In this document: piece after piece, positions 12,490-23,811 of the stretch
Numbering within the stretch: position 1 is the first letter of the stretch
Layout: every line of letters starts with the position of its first letter
Assembly (NCBI RefSeq): GCF_028640845.1
Contig: NC_080541.1
Span: 5,268,435 to 5,332,434 of the forward strand
DNA length: 64,000 bases
From: Ahaetulla prasina
Taxonomy: Eukaryota > Chordata > Lepidosauria > Squamata > Colubridae
Reading direction: 5' to 3'
Translations under genes and position numbers: made by a program
The notes under the pieces: model-generated
Database searches by the model: none
Told to the model about the DNA's origin: nothing
The model's input: the letters and a program-made list of their open reading frames with translations, nothing else

Positions 12490-12728
12490 ATGAGCCACAG
12501 TCGCGCAGTGGTTAGAGTGCAGTACTGCAGGCTCTTTCTGCTGACTGCCGGCTGCCTGCAATTTGGCAGTTCGATCCTGACCAGCTCAAGGTCGACTCAG
12601 CTTTCCATCCTTTTGAGATCGGTAAAATGAGGACCCAGATTGTTGGGGGCAAGAGGCTGACTCTGTAAACTCTTAAAGAGGGTTGTAAAAGCACTGTGAA
12701 GCGGTAGATAAGTCTAAGGGCTCTTGCT
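12490..12728 (+). mobile_element. tRNA-derived SINE (GTGAAGCGGTA tail type)
   Basis: A tRNA-like head (GCGCAGTGGTTAGAGTGCAG ... GCAGTTCGATCC) precedes TAAAATGAGGACCCAGATTG and the tail GCACTGTGAAGCGGTAGAT. A second copy is at 35948. Middle blocks match the other SINE family (38414 etc.) but the tail differs. Confidence 0.7.
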
Positions 12729-12894
12729 AGTCATTACACCAACCCCTTCTGACTTGATTCCAAATTATATGAACTAATTAAAATTCAAACATTTCAGAAG
12801 GTGTGGATGTAGCAATAGCGCGCAAATATTTGCAAACCGGTAGGGAAGGTAAGTGAATTTTACCCCTGGTCCTTAGTGCTCTCTGAGCTTGGTG

Positions 12895-13075
12895 GGTTTT
12901 CTTGCAGATGTTTCATGACCCAACTAGGGAACATCATCAGTGCTAGAAGGAAGTGGGGTTTAGAGAGGGAGGGAGAGAGGGGGGGAGGAGGAGGAGGAGG
13001 AGGAGGTCCTTGATGCTCTCTGAACAGTTGTATTTTTGCAGGTGCTTCATTAACCAAGTGATGTCATCAGTGATC
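12895..13075 (-). mobile_element. Two hammerhead-like units, minus strand
   Basis: Minus-strand units at about 12903-12945 (GAAACATC, CCTAGTTGGG, CTGATGA) and 13036-13073 (decayed) are separated by a (GGA)n run (12975-13008). They sit at the left edge of the 2.2-kb CT-rich tract; another decayed unit sits at its right edge (15300-15335). Confidence 0.5.
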
Positions 13076-15282
13076 TTCCTTCCTTCCTCCCTCCCTTCTT
13101 TCCTTCCTTCCTTCCTTCCTTCCTTCCTTCCTTCCTTCCTTCCTCCCTCCCTCCCTCCCTCCCTTCCCTTCCCTATCCTATCCTATCCTATCCTTTCCTC
13201 CCTCCCTCCCTCCTTCTCTTTCCATCCCATCCCATCCTATCCTTCCTTCCTTCCTCCTCCTCCCTCCCTCCCTCCTCCTCCCTCCTTCCTTCCCTTCCCT
13301 GTCCTATCCTATTCTATCCTATCCTATCCTTCCTCCTTCCCTCCCTTCCTATCCCATCCCATCCCATCCCTTCCATTCCTTCCTTCCTTTTTCCCTTTTC
13401 TTTCTCCTTTTTCCTCTGTCTTTCTTTCTTCCTTCCATCCTCCTCCCTCCTTCCTATCCTATCCTATCCTATCCTATCTATCCTATCCTTCCTCCTCCTT
13501 CTCTTTCCATCCCATCCTTCCTTCCTCCTCCTCTTCCCTCCCTCCCTTCCCTATCCTATCCTATCCTATCCTATCCTATCCTATCCCATCCTATCCTATC
13601 CTATCCTATCCTATCCTATCCTATCCTATCCTTCCCTCCTTCCCTCCCTTCCTATCCCATCCCATCCCCTTCCTTCCATTCCTTCCTTCCTTCCTTTTTT
13701 CCCTTTTCTTTCTCCCTTTCTTCCCTCTGTCTTTTCTTTCTTCCTTCCATCCCTCCCTCCCTCCCTCCCTTCCCTTCCCTATCCTATCCTATCCTATCCT
13801 ATCCTATCCTATCCTATCCTATCCTATCCTATCCTTCCTTCCTCCTCCTCTCTTCCATCACATCCCATCCTATCCTTCCTTCCTTCCTTCCTTCCTTCCT
13901 CCTCCTCCTCCCTCCCTTCCATCCTATCCTATCCTATCCTATCCTATCCCATCCTATCCATCCCATCCTATCCTATCCTATCCTCATCCTATCCTTCCCT
14001 TCCTATCCCATCCCATCCCCTTCCTTCCATTCCTTCCTTCCTTCCTTTTTCCCTTTTCTTTCTCCCTTTTCCTCCTCCTCTCTTTCCTTTCTTTCTCCCT
14101 TTCTTCCTTCCTCCTCCTCCCTCCCTTCCCCATCCTATCCTATCCTTCCTTCCTCCCTCCTTCCCTTTCCATCCCATCCCATCCTATCCCCTTCCTTCCT
14201 TCCTTCCTTCCTTCCTTCCTTCCTTCCTTCCTTCCTTCCTTCCTTCCTTCCTTCCTTCCTCCTCCCTCCTCCTCCCTCCCTCCCTCCCTTCCCTATCCTA
14301 TCCTATCCTATCCTATCCTTTCCTTCCTTCCCTCCCTCCTTCTCTTTCCATCCCATCCCCTTCCTTCCTTCCTTCCTTCCTTCCTTCCTTCCTTCCTTCC
14401 TTCCTTCCTTCCTTCCTGCCTCCTTCCATTCCTTCCTTCCTTTTTCCTTTCTTTCTCCCTTTCTTCCCTCTGTCTTTTCTTCTTCCTTCCTTCCATCCTC
14501 CCTCCTCCCTTCCTTCCTCCTCCTTCCTATCCTATCCTATCCTATCCTATCCTATCCTATCCTATCCTATCCTATCCTTCCTTCCCTCCCTCCTTCTCTT
14601 TCCATCCCATCCCATCCCATCCTATCCCCTTCCTTCCTTCCTCCCTCCCTCTTTCCCTCCCTCCCTTCCCTATCCTATCCTATCCTATCCTATCCTATCC
14701 TATCCTATCCTATCCTATCCTATCCTATCCTATCCTTCCCTCCTTCCCTCCCTTCCTATCCCATCCCATCCCCTTCCTTCCATTCCTTCCTTCCTTCCTT
14801 TTTTCCCTTTTCTTTCTCCTTTCTTCCTCTGTCTTTCTTTCTTTCTTCCTTCCATCCCTCCCTCCCTCCCTTCCCTATCCTATCCTATCCTATCCTTCCT
14901 TCCCTCCCTCCTTCCCTTTCCATCCCATCCCATCCTATCCCCTTCCTTCCTTCCTTCCTTCCTTCCTTCCTTCCTTCCTTCCTTCCTTCCTTCCTTCCTT
15001 CCTTCCTTCCTTCCTCCCTCCCTCCCTCCTCCTCCTCCTCCCTTCCTATCCTATCCTATCCTATCCTATCCTTCCTCCTCCCTCCTTCCCTTCCCATCCC
15101 ATCCCCTTCCTTCCTTCCTTCCTTCCTTCCTTCCTTCCTTCCTTCTTTCCTTCCTTCCTTCCTTCCTTCCTTCCCTGCCTCCTTCCATTCCTTCCTTCCT
15201 TCCTTTTTTCCCTTTTCTTTTTCCCTTTCTTCCCTCTCTCTTTCCTTTCTTCCTTCCATCCCTCCCTCCCTCCCCTTGGTGC
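13074..15282 (+). repeat. 2.2-kb CT-rich satellite tract of CCTT, CCCT and ATCCT repeats
   Basis: An unbroken mosaic of (CCTT)n, (CCTCC)n and (ATCCT)n. A TTTTCCCTTTTCTTTCTC-like marker recurs about every 300-400 bp (near 13390, 13700, 14047, 14445, 14803 and 15205), indicating higher-order duplication. The open frame across it (Pro, Ser, Leu, Tyr only) is not a gene. Confidence 0.95.
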
Positions 15283-15351
15283 TCTTTGAGCTTGACTATT
15301 TGCTTGTACATGTGTCATTACCCAATGAGGTAACATTTATTTATTTATTTA

Positions 15352-15910
15352 TTTATTTGATTTGATTTTTCTACCGCCCTTCTCCCGAAGGACTCAGGGC
15401 GGTGTACAGGCATAATAAAACCGACAATACAATATATAAGTTTAAAATACGATTTAAAAAACTTATTTTAAATTAGCCCAATGATTAAAATTTCCCATAC
15501 TAAAAACCCCGTTTAAAATAAATAAATTCAAACATTAAAATCCCAATTTAAGCCAGCCCCGCGCGGATAAAAAGATGAGTCTTGAGTTCGCGGCGAAATG
15601 TCCGAAGGTCGGGTATTTGGCGTAAACCCGGGGGAAGCTCGTTCCAGAGTGTGGGAGCCCCCACAGAGAAGGCCCTTCCCCTGGGGGCCGCCAGCCGACA
15701 TTGTTTGGCGGACGGCACCCTGAGAAGTCCCTCCCTATGGGAGCATACGGGTCGGTGGGAGGCATATGGTAACAGCAGGCGGTCCCGTAAGTAACCCGGT
15801 CCTAAGCCATGGAGCGATTTAAAGGTCATAACCAACACCTTAAAGTGCACCCGGAAGGCCACAGGCAGCCAGTGCAGTCTGCGCAGGAACGGTGTTACAT
15901 GGGAGCTACG
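15352..15910 (-). mobile_element. L2-clade LINE 3' fragment, 5' truncated at a palindrome
   Basis: The minus strand encodes HVTPFLRRLHWLPVAFRVHF through LRTFRRELKTHLF, the C-terminus of the L2 ORF. Its 3' UTR ends with CCGCCCTGAGTCC and an A/T tail at 15340-15357. The 5' end of the fragment is the centre of the inverted repeat at 15863-15958. Confidence 0.85.
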
Positions 15911-15958
15911 CGTAGCTCCCATGTAACACCGCTCCTGCGCAGACTGCACTGGCTGCCT
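15863..15958. repeat. Near-perfect palindrome, two 48-bp arms, no spacer
   Basis: Arms 15863-15910 and 15911-15958 are reverse complements with one mismatch. The centre is GCTACG|CGTAGC. Both arms are L2 sequence; the right arm is the LINE's own 5'-most 48 bp in opposite orientation. Confidence 0.95.
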
Positions 15959-16077
15959 ACGAACATCATCTACGAACTTCCTTCCTTCCTTCCCCACAGT
16001 CCTCCTTCCCGTCCCCTGTCCTCTTTCCCCTTTTTCCTCCTCCTCCTCCTCTTCTCTGCAAATCGCATTCCATTCTA

Positions 16078-16165
16078 GCACTGATGACGTTACCTGGTTG
16101 GGTCACAAAACATCTGCAAGAAAACAACCAAGCTCAGCAAGAACCAAGGACCCACAGAAAGCAAA
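16078..16165 (+). mobile_element. Hammerhead-like unit, decayed
   Basis: GCACTGATGACGTTACC, TGGTTGGGTCAC, AAAACATCTGCAAG, then a CAAGGACCCACAG tail. The first G of the GAAA box is lost. Confidence 0.5.
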
Positions 16166-16439
16166 TTGTTTTTAAATGGACCTAAGTATGGGACTTGAAA
16201 AAAAAAGTAAGAGTACAGTCATGCCTGACTCTAGTGGGCGGTGATTATCTCCATTTCCTAGCCAAGGGAACCAGCGTTGTCCAAAGACACTTTCCATGGT
16301 CCTCTGGCTGTCATGACTATACCAAGGTGCACAGAACCCTCTTAACCTTCCCAGCGAAGTGGTACCTATTTATCTACTCGCATCTGCATGCTTTCACAGT
16401 ACTAGGTTGGCTGGAGCTGGAGTAGGAAAGGGATCTCAC

Positions 16440-16758
16440 CAGTGGTGAAATCCAAATTTGTTTACTACTGGTTCTGTGGGTGTGGCTTGTTGGGTGTGGC
16501 AGGGGAAGAATACCCCAAAATCTCCGTTCCCACCCCACTCCAGGCGAAGGATACTGCAAAATCCCCATTCCCTCCCCACTCCTGGGGGAAGGATATTGCA
16601 AAATCCACATTTCCTCCCAATCAGCTGGGACTTAGGAGGCAGAGAATAGATGGGGGCGGGACCAGCCAGAGGTGGCATTTTTCCGGTTGTCTGAACTACT
16701 CAAAATTTCCGCTACCGGTTCTAAAGAACCTGTCAAAACCTGCTGGATTTCACCCCTA
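16440..16758 (+). mobile_element. hAT-like MITE (CAGTGGTG ends)
   Basis: CAGTGGTGAAATCC at the left, GGATTTCACCCC at the right. Flanks GATCTCAC (16432-16439) and GAGCTCAC (16759-16766) agree at 7 of 8. Same family as 4251-4557. Confidence 0.7.
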
Positions 16759-16879
16759 GAGCTCACCCCGTTCCACGGTACTTGGGTCTTGAACTGCCAA
16801 CCTTCTGGTCAACAAGCCCAGTGCCTCAACCGCTAGGCTGCTGCGCCCCATATTACTTGAAGCAACCGATGTAAAGAAC

Positions 16880-19089
16880 AGCTGCCAGAAGGCAAGAGCA
16901 GCTCAAGCAAAAAGGACAACTCGGGAGTAGAGATGATTGGCCCTTCCCAGAAGGCTTAAAAGACCAGCAACGGCATTTGGGCTTTGCTGGAAAACAATGT
17001 TGGTTGCTTTGTCTTCTTTCATTTATTTTTGTATAGGTGTCTTCTGAACGTTTGCCAAGCAAGGCCTTTGGCAAGTTCCCTTATTGGACCAAGATTTGCG
17101 CTAGGACTGAGGAATTTGTGTTGGGAGGAATTTTATTTATTTATTTTATTTATTAATTAAATTTTTATACCGCCCTTCTCCCGAAGGACTCAGGGCAGTG
17201 TACAGCCAAAATAAAACACAATATATATACAATTAAAATCAAAATTTAAAATAAAGCATATTACAAAACGGCCAATGTTTAAAAATTTAAATTTAAAATT
17301 TAAAAAATTTAAAACCCCACAACAATAAAACCCAGTTTAAAATGTTAAAAAACCATTATGCCAGTCCAGCTTGAATAAATAAGTATGTTTTTAGCTCACG
17401 GCGAAAGGTCCGAAGATCAGGCACTTGGCGTAGGCCAGGGGGAAGTTCATTCCAGAGCGTCGATGCTCCAACAGAGAAGGTCTTACTCCTGGGGGCCGCC
17501 ACCCGACATTGTTTGGCGGACGGCACCCTGAGGAGACCCTCTCTGTGAGAGCGTACCGGTCGGTGGGAGGCATAAGGTAACAGCAGGCAGTCTCGTAAGT
17601 ACCCGGGTCCTAAGCCATGGAGCGCTTTAAAGGTGGTAACCAAAATCTTGAAGCGCACCTGAAAGACCACAGGAAGCCAGTGCAGACTACGGAGCAGTGA
17701 TGTTACATGGGAGCCACGAGCGGCTCCCGTTACTACTCGCGCAGCCGCATTCTGGACTAACTGTAGCCTCTGGGTGCACCTCAAGGGCAGCCCCATGTAG
17801 AGAGCATTGCAATAATCCAACCGAGACGTAACCAGAGCATGAGTGACCGTGCATAAGGCATCCTGGTCAAGGAAGGGACGCAACTGGCGGACCAAGCAAA
17901 CTTGGTAAAAGGCCCTCCTGGAGGCGGCCGCCAGATGTTCATCAAAGGACAACCGTCCATCCAAGAGGACGCCCAAGTTGCGAACCACCTCCTTTGGGGC
18001 CACTAACTCGCCCCCAACAGTCAGCTGCGGGTGCAGCTGACTGTACCGGAGTGCCGGCATCCACAGCCACTCCGTCTTGGAGGGATTGAGCCTGAGTCTG
18101 TTTCTCCCCATCCAGACCTGGATTCCAAGCACCAGGACAGCACTTCGATAGCTTCATTGGGGTGGTCTGGGGTGGAAAAGTACAGCTGAGTATTGTCAGC
18201 GTACAGATGATAACTCACCCCGAAACCACTGATGACCTCGCCCAGTGGCTTCATATAGATGTTGAACAGGGTAGGCGAGAGAATCAACCCCTGAGGCACC
18301 CCACAAGTGAGGCGCCTCGCGGACGACCTCTGCCCCCCTGTCAACACCGTCTGCGACTGGTCAGAGAGATAGGAGGAGAACCACCGATAAACGGTGCCTC
18401 CCACTCCCAATCCCTCCAACCGGCGCAGCAGGATACCATGGTCGATGGTATCAAAAGCCGCTGAGAGATATAATAGGACCAAGGCAGAGGAGCAACCCCT
18501 ATCCCTGGCCCTCCAGAGGTCATCCACCAACACGACCAAAGCTGTCTCCGTGCTACAGCTGGACTGAAACGGGTCTAGATAGACAGCGTCATCCAGGTGC
18601 CGAGGAAGCTGCCATGCAACCACACTCAACAACCTTCGCCACAAAGCGAAGGTTGGAGACTGGCCGGTAATTCCCCAAAATAGCTGGGTCCAGGGAAGGC
18701 TTCTTAAGGAGGGGTCTCACCACCGCCTCTTTCAAGGCAGCGGGGAAAACCCCTTCCAACAAAGAAGCATTTATAATCCCCTGGAGCCAGCCTCGTGTCA
18801 CTTCCTGAGCAGCCAGCACTAACCAGGAAGGGCACGGATCCAGTAAACATGTAGTTGCATGTAACCTCCCCAGCAACCTGTCCACGTCCTCGGGAGCCAC
18901 AGAATCAAACTCATCCCAAATAACCTCAACAAGACGCGTCTCCGTCATCTCGGTTGGATCATCGCAATTTGCTTTAATTTAGTTGAACTACGCTGGGAAT
19001 GAAGTCATTCTCAGCTGTTCGAATAAAGTTTGTTTGTTTTTTCACGGACTGAGTTTCCTACTACCTGCTTGGGTTTGGGTCACAACAGC
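16880..19089 (+). mobile_element. LTR (family E) split by an L2 LINE
   Basis: Sequence at 16880-17128 (AGCTGCCAGAAGGCAAGAGC, GGAAAACAATGTTG) and 18957-19089 (GAAGTCATTCTCAGCTGTTC, GAATAAAG, TTTGGGTCACAACA) joins into one LTR colinear with 20540-21136. The L2 copy lies between. Confidence 0.7.
17129..18956 (-). pseudogene. L2-clade LINE with partial reverse transcriptase (defective)
   Basis: The minus strand carries the RT domain in three frames (about 18948-18589, 18644-18021, 18132-17356). Visible blocks are LYLSAAFDTIDHGILLRRLE, FSSYLSDQSQTVL, CGVPQGLILSPTLFNIYMKP and YHLYADNTQLYFS. The catalytic YADD box reads YADN, and two frameshifts separate the frames, so it cannot encode active RT. 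The C-terminal tail is as in the copy at 1-572. The AFDTIDH / GVPQG / NIYMKPLGE wording places it in the L2 group of vertebrate LINEs. It is inserted in an LTR and is 5' truncated; no endonuclease domain is present. Confidence 0.85.
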
Positions 19090-19486
19090 ATGTGCCAGAA
19101 ACCAGAAGATCATCTTCCTGGCGTGTGCATGTGTGCTGGGCGGCTGCTCTTCCGGTCTCTGACATGCGTGCACATACTCCCTTTTCGGTATTCGGTGCCA
19201 AAACGGTTCGCCAACATCTGCCTTATCCTGTTCTGTTTTCACAGTGTAATATTCTGGACCTAATTTTTCACCCGAACCGTAACTAGTTAAATGAAGCAGA
19301 GGCTGCTCCTGGCAGCCTCTTTCCACCCTCTTGCTTTCCTGCTTTCAAAGCCAACCCTTGTGGCAAAAAAAAAAACACCAGGTAAAATGATGCAGGTGGC
19401 TCAGACTTCTGTTCAGTAATCCCTCTGTTTCCCTCACCCACACCAAACTCTGGATTTTAGGCTATTTCATATAGACAGATTACACG
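19090..19486. other. Intronic sequence
   Basis: Nothing firm recognised. An A-run at 19365 and weak resemblance to other TIR-element ends near 19100-19300 (TTTTCACCC..., GTAACTAG). Confidence 0.3.
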
Positions 19487-20140
19487 AAGAGCTCAAGGAA
19501 AAATGGGAGAAACATTCCGAGCACGTAAACTCTTTCATGGTGTACCTGAGGCTAAGAAGATAACCAAGTCTTGGAACGTGCTGGAATTTCTAGCATGTAT
19601 ACGCTACTGAAACAGCGATGTCTACGCTGGCTTGGGCATGTCGTGAGAATGGCCGATGGTCAGATTCCGAAAGATCTCCTGTATGGAGAATTAGTGCAGG
19701 GAAAGAGGGAGACCACAGCTGCGATATAAGGATATCTGCAAGAGGGACCTAAAGGCTCTGGGAATGGACATTAACAACTGGGAAACTTTGACCTCTGATT
19801 GTTCAGCTTGGAGGCTAAAGACGTAGCATAGCCTTCTCCAGTCCGAAGAGACATTTGTTTGGTAGGCTGAGGCAAAGAGGCAGTCCCGGAACCAGCGAAA
19901 TCTGGGGGCTGGGCAGGGGACAGAATGTATCTGCCCTCAGTACGGAAGGCATTACCACTTTCGAATTGGACTTTTTAGCCACACTAGATGCTGTTTCTGG
20001 AGCACAAGACCATAGTCTTTTGAGACTGAAGGATGCCAATAGGAATAGGATAGTACGGGAAGTTCTCAAGGAAAAATGGGAGAAATATTCCAAGCACGTA
20101 AACTCTTTCATGGTGTACCTGAGGCTAAGAAGATAACCAA
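19487..20140 (+). mobile_element. LINE ORF2 C-terminal fragments bracketed by an 80-bp direct repeat
   Basis: Two near-identical ~80-bp blocks (19487-19567 and 20061-20140) both encode LKEKWEK then HVNSFMVYLRLRR. Between them lies a separate LINE-like C-terminus: CLRWLGH-type wording in other frames, CKRDLKALGMDINNWE, and EETF. The clade is uncertain. Confidence 0.55.
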
Positions 20141-20539
20141 GGGAGAAGCAAACCCTTCCCTTTGCAAGAAGAGAGTTTTAGGAATTAGTGGGAACTGGCT
20201 GCTGGTTTCTTGTGAACCTGTCACTTCCTGCGGGTCTTTCACATTTGTGTTTCCTATTAAAAATAGTACGATGCTGAAATTGTTTGGACTTGCAATGAAA
20301 AGTCTTTTATGCAGAGGAGAAGTGAAGAACAGGAGACCATCTGAGGGTGCTGGGTTCTCCCAATTCCCAGAGATAATTCTATGGTTCATATAATATTGCT
20401 CCATCTTCTGATGTTTAGAGTCTGAAGATACTTCAGAAATGGATTCAGAAACCATCTCCGCTCGTTCTCGAGATGTATCTTCACCTTCACCCACTGTAAA
20501 ACTTCAAAGAAAACTACAAGAGGTTCTTCTCTATTGACC

Positions 20540-21136
20540 TGTTGTAGTCCACCAGTAGCCTGCGGAGTCGAACAGTGTGGAGGCTGGGGAGGACCATGGG
20601 TCAGTCCTGGAGTCAGGGGAAGGCTCAGATGAGGGCTCTGCGTTGAAGGCAGAGATGGGGCCAGGGCCATCTGGGAGGGATGCACAGACTTGGGAGACTC
20701 CAGAGGCGGACAGCAGAGAGGCAGAGGAACAGGAGGAGCCTGTTCCTAGTGCACGCATGAGAAGAGCTGCCAGAAGGCAAGAGCAGCTACAGCAAAAAGG
20801 ACGACTTGGGAGTAAGGCCAGGAGATGATTGGCCCCTCCCATAAGGTTTAAAAGAGCAGCAACGGCTCTTGGGTTCTTTGTAGGAAAACAATGTTGTTAC
20901 AATTGTTTCTTGTCTCCTGATTCTGAACTTCATGGGGTTCTTGCCAAGAAAAGCCTTTGGCAGGGTGCCAAAGAAGACAAAGGTTTGCGATAAGGCTGAA
21001 GGACTTTTTCTGAAGGACTTTGTTTTGGACTTAATTTGGACTAAGCTGAGAATAAAGTAATTCTCAGCTGTTCTAATAAAATATGTTTGTTTAGGACTGA
21101 TTGTGTCTGGTAATAACTACTTGGGCCTAGGTCACA
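20540..21136 (+). mobile_element. LTR, family E (TGTTGTAGTCC...GGTCACA)
   Basis: It contains a serine/glutamate-rich pseudo-coding GA-rich block, AGCTGCCAGAAGGCAAGAGC, AAAGAGCAGCAACGGCTCTT, the AATAAAG/AATAAAA signals and ends GGGCCTAGGTCACA. Colinear with 23812-24426 (minus), 16880-19089 and 59242. No clear TSD. Confidence 0.7.
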
Positions 21137-22280
21137 ATAGATATGAAGGGAAAGTCTTCAAAGAAAAAAAACAAGAAAGTCCAGTTGCCTCTTGAAAAAA
21201 ACCACCTTCGTGGTTAATTGTCCTCACTGTTAGGAAGTTACTCCATAGTTCCAGGTTGCTTCTCTACTTTCCATCCATTGTTTCCTGTTATCATTTTGAG
21301 TTGGCTAAGGTTCTTTTTCTAGCTGTAACCATCACAGTAAGTAAGGTATTTTGTTATGATGTCTATTTTTTTTAATTGATTCTTTGTATATTCTGCACAT
21401 ACCATGGATATAAAACCTTCAATTCGCCAATGATCATTCTTTTAAAAGTTGGATTCTTGTGCGAAATGCTGTTTATGAAACACCTTCAAGAAAATATCTC
21501 TCGCAATTATCTTCTAACACACTCCATCACCTCCAAATGCTTTAAATAAAGAACATTGTTGTTGTTGTTTTATTATGAACCTGTGGCTCCCGAGCCTGAA
21601 ATAATTCAGGACAAATTAAATACAATCTCTGTTCCTTTGACTCCCAGGAAGCTATTCATAGCAGGCAAGGTATTGTGGGCTGCAACCTTGCTTTCCGTTG
21701 CTGGTAATATCACACCCAGTTGATATCTGCTTCGCTATTCTAGTCTCGTCCTTCTCATTAAGGAGTGGCTGAGACAGCCAAAAATAGATATAACTTGCAA
21801 GAATAATCTGTCACTGGAATTCACCAGTGATCTAAGTCTCGTGAGCGTCGATTCCTGGAAGAGTTTTAATGCATGTTGCCCTCGCTGACATCCGTGAATA
21901 CCTACAATGTTCACCTGCAAATGAGATGCTATTTTCAAAGCTTAAAAATCAAAAGCGAATAAAGGAACTAAGGACGGATGAACTAGATGGGATCATGCCA
22001 TTGTGTAGAAGGTTAGCAACCACCCCTCTCCTTAGAAGAATGAAATATTTTGAGAACTATTAAAAAGGCTGAATATTGTATTTCCCTGGATGAAAAATAG
22101 AAAAACATACTCTTGGAAAGCAGCCCCTACCTTCCTTAATTACCATGCAGCGGATGTCAGCACTTAAGAAATAAATAAATTTCTATTCATAAGCATAATA
22201 TTCATAATATTGTATTCTATTTTAATATTCTGTTATATATTATTAATATATAATATTCATATTATAATATTCATATTCAT
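21137..22280. other. Intronic sequence with ribozyme-family-2 tail and CR1 scraps
   Basis: At 21140-21207 is GTCTTCAAAG ... AAGAAAGTCCAGTTGCCTCT, the downstream part of the second hammerhead-like family. 21207-21290 is a CR1 antisense scrap. 21300-22280 shows no recognised feature; the (GTT)n near 21561 is short. Confidence 0.5.
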
Positions 22281-22620
22281 AGGGTGGCTCTGTAGCTAAG
22301 ATGCTGAGCTTGTCGATCGAAAGTTTAGCAGTTCGAATCCCTAGCACCGCGTAACGGGGTGAGCTCCCATTACTTGTCCCAGCTTCTGCCAACCTAGCAG
22401 TTCGAAAGCAGGTAAAAAATGCAAATAGAAAAATAGTCACCACGTTTGTTGGGAAGGGAACAGCGTTCCGTGTGCCTTTGGAGTTGAGTCATGCCGGCCA
22501 CATGACCACGGAGACGTCTACAGACAGCACTGGCTCTTCGGCTTTGAAACGGAGATGAGCACTGCCCCCTAGAGTCGGGAATGATTAGCACATATGTGCA
22601 AGGGGAACCTTTACCTTTAT
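22281..22620 (+). mobile_element. Sauria-type tRNA SINE
   Basis: A tRNA-derived head (GTAGCTAAGATGCTGAGCTT, AGTTCGAATCCCTAGC) precedes GTGAGCTCCCATTACTTGTC and GAGTCATGCCGGCCACATGA. The tail GGGGAACCTTTACCTTTAT is the ACCTTT repeat shared with BovB and diagnostic of Sauria SINEs. Confidence 0.9.
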
Positions 22621-22679
22621 TCATAAGCAAACATCCTCACCCAAGATCCAACAATGGTAGGATTAGCCCTCAGCCACAA

Positions 22680-23325
22680 TAGGAATTGCCTTCGGAAGTT
22701 GTGGGAGCTTCATCACTGGAAGTTTTCAAGAAGAGACTGGACTGTCATTTGTCAGAAATGTAGAGCAGCGGTTCTCAAGCTGTGGGTCGGGACCCTGTTG
22801 GGGATCGAATGATGATTTGCCAGGAGTCGCCTAAGTCCATCGGAAATATGGGAAGTATACTTGCGAGTCGAAGAATTGCGCTCCAATGGTTGACTCCACA
22901 AGCCAGCTGCAGGCTCTTCAAATCGCTAGCCGAATTCGGCTTCAGGCGCGATGAATTAAAAAAGAGAGAAATCTTTGCTCTGATGTCTCCCTCTCAAGCC
23001 AGCTGCAATCACTCCCAATTGCTAGCCTAATCTGGCTTCAGGCGCCATAAACTTAATAGAGGAGGAGTCTCCGCTTTAATGCCTCCGTCCTCGAGGCAAT
23101 CGCAAGCAGTTCAGATCGCTAGCCAATACGGCTTCAGGCGCGATAAATTAAACGAAAATAATTTTACGGTTGGGGTCACCACATCATGGGGAATTGTATT
23201 AAAGGGGTCGCAGCACTATAAAGGTTGAGAACTACTGGTGTAGAGTCTCCTGCTTGGGCAGCGGATTGGACTACATAACCTACAAGGTCCCTTCCACCTC
23301 TGTTAATCTGTATCTGTAAAGTTGC
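22680..23325 (+). mobile_element. CR1 LINE 3' end split by a hAT-like element
   Basis: TTGCCTTCGGAAGTTGTGGG to CAGAAATGTAGAG, resuming GTGTAGAGTCTCCTGCTTGG to CCTCTGTTAATCTG. The sense CR1 tail is interrupted by the element at 22766-23237. Confidence 0.8.
22766..23237 (+). mobile_element. hAT-like MITE (CAGCGGTTCTCAA ends), 472 bp with 8-bp TSD
   Basis: TIRs CAGCGGTTCTCAAGC and GGTTGAGAACTACTG. Flanks ATGTAGAG (22758-22765) and GTGTAGAG (23238-23245) agree at 7 of 8. The interior has three repeats of a TCGCTAGCC...GGCTTCAGGCGC motif. A reverse copy lies at 62145-62566. No transposase. Confidence 0.85.
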
Positions 23326-23811
23326 CAAGGTTGGAGACCCCTGTTCTAAAATATCAGGGAAGTATGGTTGCCTTGGCTAAGGTCAGATATTGGCAACGTA
23401 ACAATTTCTTGTTCTAGGAACCATTCTCCAAAAAAAAAAAAAAAAGACAGGCGAATGAATGAAAACACAGCCCTTGGTAAATATTGGCAAATTCCCTGGG
23501 AGATTTCTATTTTCTCTTTCTCGAGAACAATCTGTCACATTAAGCATTTGAGCTACCAATGATGACATCCAAAGATTCTTCAAGAAGGTCTGCTGCTTTC
23601 ACCCCAACAGACTGTTGTTGTTCCTTCGAAACTTTTACAACTCATCAACAAGTCAGGAAGATATTTGGAGTCATGGAGAAGGCAGGCAGCCCGTTCCAAC
23701 TCTTCTGGTTAGCCAAGAGAAAAAAAAATTGTGAGATTTTTTGAGATGAGGATATTATCGGAGAGGTTGATCAAGGGCCCAGCTCTGTTTCCTTACAAAC
23801 TGAGGTTGTAT

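Noticed and set aside
12953..15289. 778-codon open frame
   Set aside because: It is only a translation of CCTT/ATCCT repeats (Pro, Ser, Leu, Phe, Tyr); no complexity, no homology expected.
17356..18948. Functional reverse transcriptase
   Set aside because: Two frameshifts and YADN in place of YADD; truncated.
22281..22620. tRNA gene
   Set aside because: tRNA-like A and B boxes belong to a SINE head; no complete cloverleaf and the ACCTTT tail follows.
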